From NCBI GenBank assembly GCA_944739405.2, contig OX123205.2, positions 38,026,475 to 38,090,474 on the forward strand: a stretch of DNA of 64,000 nucleotides, written 5' to 3'. The translations under genes and the position numbers were made by a program. Origin of the DNA: Euclidia mi. Taxonomy: Eukaryota > Arthropoda > Insecta > Lepidoptera > Erebidae. Of this stretch, positions 57,394 to 64,000 are shown in pieces. The first letter of the stretch is position 1, and every line of letters begins with the position of its first letter. Under the pieces are notes generated by a model that saw only the letters and a list, made by a program, of their open reading frames with translations, ran no database searches and had not been told where the DNA came from.

Positions 57394-58400
57394 TTAAGGT
57401 AGTCCAACCTCTCTGGTAAAATACAAAGTCAAAAATTTTAGCCTACTATTATCACGTCTGGTGCGACTAGACCCATCCGATAATCGTGGAAACAACTGAG
57501 GGTTTTTTTTGACAAACATTGCCCCTTCGTATATATATAATGACGGAAATGTTAGAATTTTGTATTGGATAAAATAAGGCCTGCAACTTTCTATTGTCTT
57601 GAGACTGAACATTGCTCTGACGCATCGTTTTTGGCTTTTAAATATCAGCTCCCTACCTGTGGCATTACTCCAAAAGATATTGCCGTATCTTAGTCTTGAA
57701 TGTCTTGATGCCACCAAACCATGATACGCAGCAAGTAGGGCTACAGAGTTAACAATAGAAGCAAGTTTGTATAAGGCGTAGGCAGAACTACTTACTTTTT
57801 TACTTGTTTCATTTATAGGTATGTGTTTTCCAATTAAGTTTATTATTTATAAACAGTCCCAGAAACTTGGACGATGTAACCTTGTTTATAGATTGATGTC
57901 TGTATCGAACATCAATGTCATGTATCGAGGCTGAGGTTACCCTTTGGCTAAAATGCGTAACTTGAGTTTTAGAGAGATTTATTTTTAAATTATTATTATC
58001 TAACCAAGATATAATGGATGTCAGTGAATTGTTTATGTCAATTTCGTAGGAGTCAGGTTCATTGCATGGTATTGTTATAGTGCTGGCATCGGCAAAAAGG
58101 GTCATTGTTTGTTTGTTAGTCTTAGGTAAGTCATTTATGTAAATATTAAAAAGCAGAGGTCCTAAGATGCTACCTTGTGGCACTCCAAATTTGACTAGAC
58201 GTTATTTCGATAAATAAGTCACCTCTTTCTTTAAATAATTGATCCTAGTAATGGCCGTTACTTGTTTTCTTTGGTCCAAATAAGATTTAAATAATTTAAG
58301 TACATTACCCCTAACTCCACAATTATTAAGTTTATCTAGCAATTATTTTTGCAAAAACGGGTATAAGTGCAATTGGTCTATAATTAGCGGATGCTCAACT
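57394..58400 (-). pseudogene. CR1/jockey-type RT fragment
   Basis: Minus strand: MPQGSILGPLLFNIYINDLP, TLFADASTITI (the catalytic FADD has become FADA), then HSRLRYGNIFWSNATG in the thumb; fragments of the fingers (about 58200-58400) are full of stops. Frames break near 57720-57810. Confidence 0.8.
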
Positions 58401-58419
58401 AACGATGCTCTTTAACAAA

Positions 58420-58606
58420 CAACAAGCCGCGCGTTATGTTGGGCGTCATTGTTGCGCGCCAGCTGGCAATGTCGCGCGCTGTTGTGCAGCGTTGCCGTAC
58501 ATGTTGAGCGTCACGTGTCGCGCGCCAAATGTTGCCTAGTGGAGACCCAGCTATAGACTAACATACAATAACATTGTATGTATGTTAGTCTATAGTTGTG
58601 TTGTTC
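58420..58606. repeat. CpG-rich block and 45-bp inverted repeat
   Basis: 58420-58555 is rich in GCGCG and GTTG motifs, unlike its neighbours. At 58562-58606 CTATAGACTAACATACA is repeated inverted as TGTATGTTAGTCTATAG around an 11-base centre. Confidence 0.6.
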
Positions 58607-58629
58607 TCGGCTCCATGTTACGCTGAGTG

Positions 58630-59344
58630 GTATTGCGTTACCTTCCATAAAAACGCCGATACACAATACCCTTCGGCCAAAACTCTTCCTTGAGAAAAGT
58701 GTCGAGATGATGAGTCGGCACCCGCACCACGTACGACTTGAAGTCGGTGTTACGCCGTGACTCCAATCTCTTGACTCTCAAAGTCCAGTTGGTCTTCAGG
58801 CGTATGACATGTAGTCTACGACCTCCTCGTCTTTTGTGGAGCGATGCAGCCGAGACACGTACAACTGCGTGATTGGGACGGCGGGACGTAGCAGCATGTT
58901 CGGTCCCACTAACTCGATACCACAGAGGTTACGACAAGTAGATTTCTTCTTCTTCTTCTCCAACTTTATGAAACCATCCTTGTCGTATGTATCCTTTTGT
59001 GGGGTTTGTAGCTCCACGACCCTGTTCTGAAGGGTTACACAACGCTTCTGTTTATCCCCTTTTTCTTCCGGCCGATTTTGCTGCACTTTGCTTATGGCAG
59101 CAACATTGACATAGGCGTGCTTAGGCATTGACCCATCAACCCTCGGCAAAACCTTGACCGGTGTCGATCCGGAGTTCAGCAACGTTACACATCCCACCGA
59201 TTGCATTACCGGCGATAGGCGACGCAAGCAAATTCGCTGACTCAAAACTGCTGAATGGCCGTTTCGATGGAGCGGCAATAACGGTTTTTTTTTTTTTAAA
59301 TCATGACAAGATTTTGTAATATTTGTGTAGACTCCCAAAACCAT
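58630..59344 (-). pseudogene. Gag-like protein of a lepidopteran retroelement, frameshifted
   Basis: The frame 58796-59344 contains CRNLCGIELVGPNMLLRPAV, PITQLYVSRLHRSTKDEEVV and then shifts; the end continues in another frame as LKTNWTLRVKRLESRR, YVVRVPTHHLDTFLKEEFWP and KGIVYRRFYGR. I recognise this block as the C-terminal part of ORF1-type proteins common in moth genomes. An A-rich tract (poly-T on plus, about 59285) lies near the N-terminal end of the frame. Confidence 0.65.
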
Positions 59345-59389
59345 AAATTTGTCAAAGCTATGGTTAAAAAGTTATAAGTGTTTGAACGT

Positions 59390-59800
59390 GGCCGCGCCAT
59401 TGAAACGCTCCGAACCGCGCGGCCACGGAGATCTTTAAAACTAAGCATGGCAGAGACCTGAAATTTTTGTAAGTAACAGATTGAATTTGTAAAAATATAG
59501 AAATAAATCCTGAGCTTATATTTTAGAAGCCGTAAGACTAGCCATAGCCGGGCCATTGAAACGGTGAAAAACACATTTTTGCCGATATCTCGCTGAAAAA
59601 TAAACGCAGACGTCTGAAGTTCTTTGTAAAACCCAGATTTAATTTGTCAAAACCAGTTAAAATAACACAAAAAATCCGAAGTTTATATTTCTGGAGCTAT
59701 AAGACTAATACGCCAATGTGGCCGCGCCATTGAAACGGTGAAAAACACACTTTCGCCGATATCTCGCTGAAAAAGCAACGCAGACGTCGACCAATCTTCT
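59390..59800. repeat. Satellite-like tandem repeat, about 180-bp unit
   Basis: GGCCGCGCCATTGAAACG at about 59391 and 59721 and GGGCCATTGAAACGGTG at about 59551 start successive units, with CCGATATCTCGCTGAAAAA in two of them. About 2.3 units, roughly 80-90% alike by eye. Confidence 0.75.
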
Positions 59801-60380
59801 CATCAATCTGGGGTATTGATCACACAAATATAAAATCATTAGGCGTAGCGTAATAAACAGTTTGATAGAAATTTCACGCGCCCAACCTTTTTATATAGGT
59901 ATTTTATCTGATCAATAACCCAGATTTATGAGATTTGTGCGATCTGGTAGCTAGGACTTACCGAATTATTTTTTAGCTTTTAGTACATAAACATACGTAC
60001 ACACATCTGATCACAGCATCTGATACATCTGATAACCTAACTACATATTTTTTTATTGTAATAAAATCCTTTAACGTAAAAATGATTTTATTTTATTTTC
60101 AAGTTTTTAGTTTTGTTGTTAGTTCATAGTGAGCCCTATTGTACCAATCAAGCCCTTTCATGCGATACCCATTGAGGTATTTGTGAAAAATATGGAATCC
60201 GCCATTTTGTAACAACGGTCATCTTGGATTTGCTATTATAAGGAATATTTAATGTTGTATTGTCATCAAGATTAAAAAATGTGTACCAAATATTGACCAA
60301 GTATCAGATCAATCTGTCATCAGGAAGTACTAATTTTGACCCAAACAAACAGGTCAAGCTAAATAAAACCGTTTAATAAA
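59801..60380. other. AT-rich spacer, no gene seen
   Basis: No frame, splice pair or repeat family recognised. Confidence 0.4.
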
Positions 60381-60394
60381 AAAACTCGACATCA

Positions 60395-60665
60395 AACCCT
60401 AAACGACTGCCTCCTTGGTCTCGCGGCATAAATATGCGTGTGGGATCGGGAGGTCCCGGGTTCGATTCCTGGGTCGGGCAGTGTTATTGAGTTTTTCTGT
60501 CACGAAATTCTCAGTAGCAGCACGGAGTCTGGAAATGTGCCCGGTACGACAATAGGCTCGCCCCTTATTACGTGGGACTAAAGTATATCTGGCGAAAAGT
60601 GGGTGTAGAGATACACCTCTGCCTTCCCCTTCGGGGATAAAAGGCGTGACGTTATGTATGTATGT
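60395..60665 (+). mobile_element. tRNA-headed SINE, family 2 variant
   Basis: Head CTGCCTCCTTGGTCTCGCGG, B box GGTTCGATTCC, body with AATAGGCTCGCCCCTTATTA, tail CGTGACGTTATGTATGTATG. It is the same subtype as the SINE at 53110-53385. Confidence 0.8.
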
Positions 60666-61377
60666 AATAAAAAACCTAGACGCCAAAATTTTGAACCAAA
60701 ATAGAACAGGGAACAAAACGCAAAGCTCGACGCAGATGGCAGCATAAGCAACTACAGTAAACAAACTTACGTAGCGCGCTTTTCAAATATTGTCATCAAC
60801 AAGACAACAATATATCTATACTTATTTATATAGGCAAAACCGTAGAGCGGTCCGTGTTGGTCAATGAGGCAAAACAGTTACAACCATAGAGATATTAAGA
60901 ATAGAGTGGCAGAGTGGGGCCTATTTGTGTCCGCCGGTGGGAGAGAGAACGCAACATTAAAGCTTAAGGGCCCAGTACGCAATGGTCCATGATGGGCCAC
61001 TGCAGGCCATCGCCCGCCATTGTGTGAACATGCATCGCCATTACCGTACGCAATGGCGATGGCCTGCAGTGGTCCATGATGGGCCACTGCAGGCCATTGC
61101 CCGCCACGATCACTTGGTGTTCACACAACGGCGCATGTGGGCGCATGGCTCATTGCTGCCTGGCGAAACAGTTACGATGGACGTGGAAGTAATTGCGGCC
61201 ACGGCTATCTAAACTTGCGATTAATCTCAAAAAAATCTTTCTCTATTAGATAGCCCATTTATCGAGGGAGGCTATCTAATAGACTATATTACATCACGCT
61301 ATGAGCCACGAGAGCGGACAAAGACTTAAATAACGCGGGTGTAACCGCGGGCTCATCTAGTATATTTTTACATATTA

Positions 61378-61640
61378 TATACTGCCTCCGTGATCCAGTG
61401 CATAGCGTATGTGACTACTGATCGGAGGTCCCGGGTTCGATTCCTGGATGGGGCAAAAGCGTTACTGGGTTTTCCGAATACTCAGTAGCAGCCCGGAGTC
61501 TGGTGATGTGCCCGGTAACGGCAATAGGCTAGCCCTCTATTACGTAGGACCTAAAAATTCATGACGAAATGTGGGTGTAATATTTACACCTCTGCCTACC
61601 CCTTCGGGGATACAGGCGTGAGACAATAAATAAAAATATA
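61378..61640 (+). mobile_element. tRNA-headed SINE, family 2
   Basis: Head GCCTCCGTGATCCAGTGCAT, B box GGTTCGATTCC, 3' end GGGGATACAGGCGTGAGACA and A/T tail. Confidence 0.85.
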
Positions 61641-61659
61641 TATATATTAGCTGTCGGCC

Positions 61660-62220
61660 GTGGCTCCGCCCGCGTGGATGTAAGTTATCGCGATAAAAAC
61701 TATCCTGTGTCCTTCCTCGGGTCTTTGATTGATCGAATATTAGTTATAAATATTGATCTTTCAACAGAAAATCTTTGTCATACTGGACAACTACTGCTAA
61801 GCCTTCAAGTCTGTATGGAATAGTGCAGATGGATTTATATAGTTCATCATCAGATGTTTCAGATTTTCGATAAGTCAACAAATAATGCTCATCAGACTGA
61901 ACAAGTTTTGCTAAAAAGGCAAGCCTGTATGTTATAGTGTAGCTGGGCTCTTTAAGTTCCACATCAGATGTTCGAGATCTTCAAATTTTAATCGCTTATC
62001 AAAAAATGCTCATCATGTGAAATATTTTTGCCACACCGCAATTTGTATGTCTTATAGCTACGCTGGGCTGTTGTGGTTCTGCATCAGATGTTCCACTTTC
62101 CCAAATCAATTTTAGCCTATATGTCGCCTGACCTAATAGCAATATAATAAAAAAAAGTTTCATTCAAATCCGTCCAGTAACTTCCGAGATTAGCGTGTAC
62201 AAACAGACGAATTATTTTTT
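61660..62220 (+). repeat. RTE-type LINE 3' UTR with three about 120-bp internal repeats
   Basis: Starts TAGCTGTCGGCCGTGGCTCC and ends TCCGTCCAGTAACTTCCGAG plus an AT-rich tail, a layout of lepidopteran RTE 3' ends. Between 61745 and 62095, three units repeat the order TGCTCATCA..., TTTTGC, CTGTATG.TATAGT, CAGATGTT. Confidence 0.6.
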
Positions 62221-62722
62221 TAGATTTTTGCTCCATTACTGATTCATAGCATAACTGTATAATTATTTTGTAAATATATTCAATATACAGTTTCTTTTAC
62301 TGCCTTCTATAACAAAAAGTGCACTATCCCGGTCTGCGGTCGGTGACGAACTAAACAATGGGCCATTGTGTGAACACTACAGGCCACGCTACGCCACGAT
62401 TCCTTTGAAGTGCCCAAAAAACCGACAACATCCCGATTGCGCGCCACGATTGACAATTGCCCGCCACTGTATACCATCACCCCGTGTACACAATGGTCCA
62501 TGATGGGCCACTGCAGGCCATCGCCGTACCCCGTGTACACACGGCTACACATCAAGTTAAAGAAAACCAGTTTATCATGGTCTCGCTTTGTGTTATCTTT
62601 CCGCATATTAAACGATCAGTTTATACTGGTTTAGCATAGTTTGGTGTGTAGGCGTGTGTATACAACGGCGATGGCCTGCAGTGGCCCATCATGGACCATT
62701 GTGTACTGGAGCCTTTAAAGGC

Positions 62723-62995
62723 CCCCTGCATCTCTCTAACAATACATGCACAACATCAACATTATGCAGTGGCGTGCTACCTGTAACTATTATTTATATT
62801 AGTTTATAAGTAATCAATAGTTTAAAAATATATAAACTTTTTTGTCACTTCAAACTATCTTCGTGTATCAATAAAAACGACTTTTAAACTATTGATTACT
62901 AATAAACTGATTTAAATAATAGTTACAGGTAGCGCGCCACTGCGTAATGTTGATGTTGTGCATGTATTGTTAGAGAGAGATGCAGGGGGCCTTTA
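62723..62995. mobile_element. Fold-back element inside the right arm
   Basis: GCCCCCTGCATCTCTCTAAC and, inverted, the same; arms about 125 bp, including CAGTGGCGTGCTACCTGTAA / CAGTGGCGCGCTACCTGTAA when both are read inward. AT-rich centre, no ORF. Confidence 0.75.
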
Positions 62996-63083
62996 ATGTT
63001 GCGTTCTCTCTCCCACCGAAGGACACGAATTGGCCCCACTCTGCCACTCTATTCTTAATATCTCTATGGACACGACACAGTAT

Positions 63084-63530
63084 TGAGTTAAGGCCCGCAC
63101 AAACTATCTGTCGCGACAGAAGGGTATCTGGACAAGGAAAATCCATTCAAGTGTGCACACTATCGGACGTCTGTCGCGGACGTGACCTTGAGCGTTGAGA
63201 CGTCCGATAGCAATCTGGGAAAATGACAGTAAACGTCCGCGGACGTTTACTGTCATCCGTATATTGTCCATGGTACGACCTTAATATTGATTTTATACCG
63301 AATATAGTAAAAAAATGTTAAATTCACTTTCAATTCAACAGTTCTGCTTTACTTCAAGATCTACCAATAATATAATCTAATAGTGCTAACTGCTAGTGCC
63401 CTGATTTAAGATAAATATGCTCCTACGTATTGCATAGACAGCATGGCGTGTCTATGGTTGTATCGGACGCGGATGCGACAGAAAGCCGCATCCGAAAGGG
63501 TGTGCACACTATGTGTCGCGACTTAGGCCC
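63084..63530. repeat. CpG-rich repeat with GTGTGCACACTAT motifs and 34-bp palindrome
   Basis: GTGTGCACACTAT occurs at about 63152 and 63500, each followed by a CGGACG or TGTCGCGAC block. A perfect 34-bp palindrome, arms ATGACAGTAAACGTCCG, lies at 63223-63256. No ORF of interest. Confidence 0.6.
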
Positions 63531-64000
63531 TTCTCTCACGAAGCGACTCTCAAGCTATTTGTGTTTTATACCCGTATCATACGCGGCGCTTGTCAGTAGC
63601 CGCCATACTTATTTATAGTTGGTGCCACGAGAAGATAGACTTTTTGTAAACAAATATTCAGGGCTTCACAACCTTTTTTCATATAGTTGTGTTAGATTTT
63701 ATACTTTTTGAACAGTCTTTCTTTTTCAATGCCTAATTATGCCACTATATTTTTAAATTCATATTATTAAATTTTACTGAAATAAAAATATTTGATTTTG
63801 TGTTTGAATGTTCGAATGTTCATTAATTTGCCGATTTTTTGTCCTTTTACACGTAATTTATTCTGTAAATTAAGGAAAAATAGAGTACCATGTATGTTAA
63901 TGATAGAGTAGGTACATACATGTTACTTAGTCTATTATTGGCACGATTTTTTAAAATCGTTGATAATAAATCATTTACTCAAAGTAGCATACCTATCCTA
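63531..64000. other. AT-rich end of window, no gene seen
   Basis: No coding or repeat signal that I can name. Confidence 0.4.

Larger units (their letters stand above)
60884..63072. mobile_element. Inverted-repeat composite element (about 2.2 kb)
   Basis: CATAGAGATATTAAGAATAG at 60884 is matched inverted at about 63050-63070; the arms continue through GGGAGAGAGAACGCAACATT and AATGGTCCATGATGGGCCAC (inverted at about 62660-62700) for about 130 bp. The right arm is interrupted by a palindromic element (62723-62995). The AATGGTCCATGATGGGCCAC block also recurs inside at 61070 and 62490. A SINE sits inside at 61378. Confidence 0.65.

Overview
This window reads as nuclear DNA of an insect, most likely a moth or butterfly. 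It is AT-rich, its genes have introns with GT/AG borders, and it is packed with repeats whose ends I recognise as common in Lepidoptera: tRNA-headed SINEs ending in the GGGGATACAGGCGTGAGTCTA tail, the CCGTGTGG...ATCATCATC LINE 3' end, the ACGGGACCCTATTA / TACGGAACCCTTCG RTE-type 3' UTR, and a jockey/I-type Gag with CCHC knuckles. No database search was run, so the taxon is an inference.

The only convincing host genes encode THAP-type zinc-finger proteins. From left to right: a truncated THAP exon (904-958), THAP gene A (8970-9629 and beyond), a broken THAP exon (10609), a short complete THAP gene B (10958-11591), THAP gene C (16700-22725 and beyond) whose intron is full of transposons, and gene D (24037-27509). 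Gene D assembles from six exons into one uninterrupted 500-codon frame with an N-terminal THAP domain, a ZAD domain and C-terminal C2H2/C4 zinc fingers. Its 3' half (ZAD plus fingers) is then repeated three more times (33635-35567, 39950-41876, 46442-48442) in a tandem array of about 6.3-kb units, without any THAP exon in the extra copies. Nearly all exon borders in the cluster are phase 1, so any THAP exon could in principle splice in frame to any ZAD module.

Region by region: 1-8610 holds a decayed I/jockey-type LINE (minus strand, about 1290-6840) with a SINE in its Gag, between two identical 958-bp copies of a segment carrying a Tc1/mariner-like element end and a THAP first exon. 8.9-25.8 kb is the THAP gene cluster with nested transposons: a hAT-type MITE, a Tc1-like transposase pseudogene split by a LINE tail and a 2.6-kb TTA-flanked element, and a 4.5-kb long-inverted-repeat element holding an RTE LINE that is itself split by a 949-bp DNA element. 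25.8-48.6 kb is the ZAD tandem array, whose units differ by clean insertions with target-site duplications: a hAT only in unit 1, a MITE in units 1 and 2, and a GC-rich retroposon in unit 3. 48.7-57.3 kb carries a second GC-rich retroposon, an unusual pair of perfect palindromes and two adjacent PIF/Harbinger-like elements with Myb/SANT genes. 57.4-64 kb holds LINE and Gag remnants, satellite-like repeats and inverted-repeat elements with no host gene recognised.

The THAP/ZAD/C2H2 proteins would be nuclear DNA-binding factors. Everything else is mobile DNA that shaped the locus.
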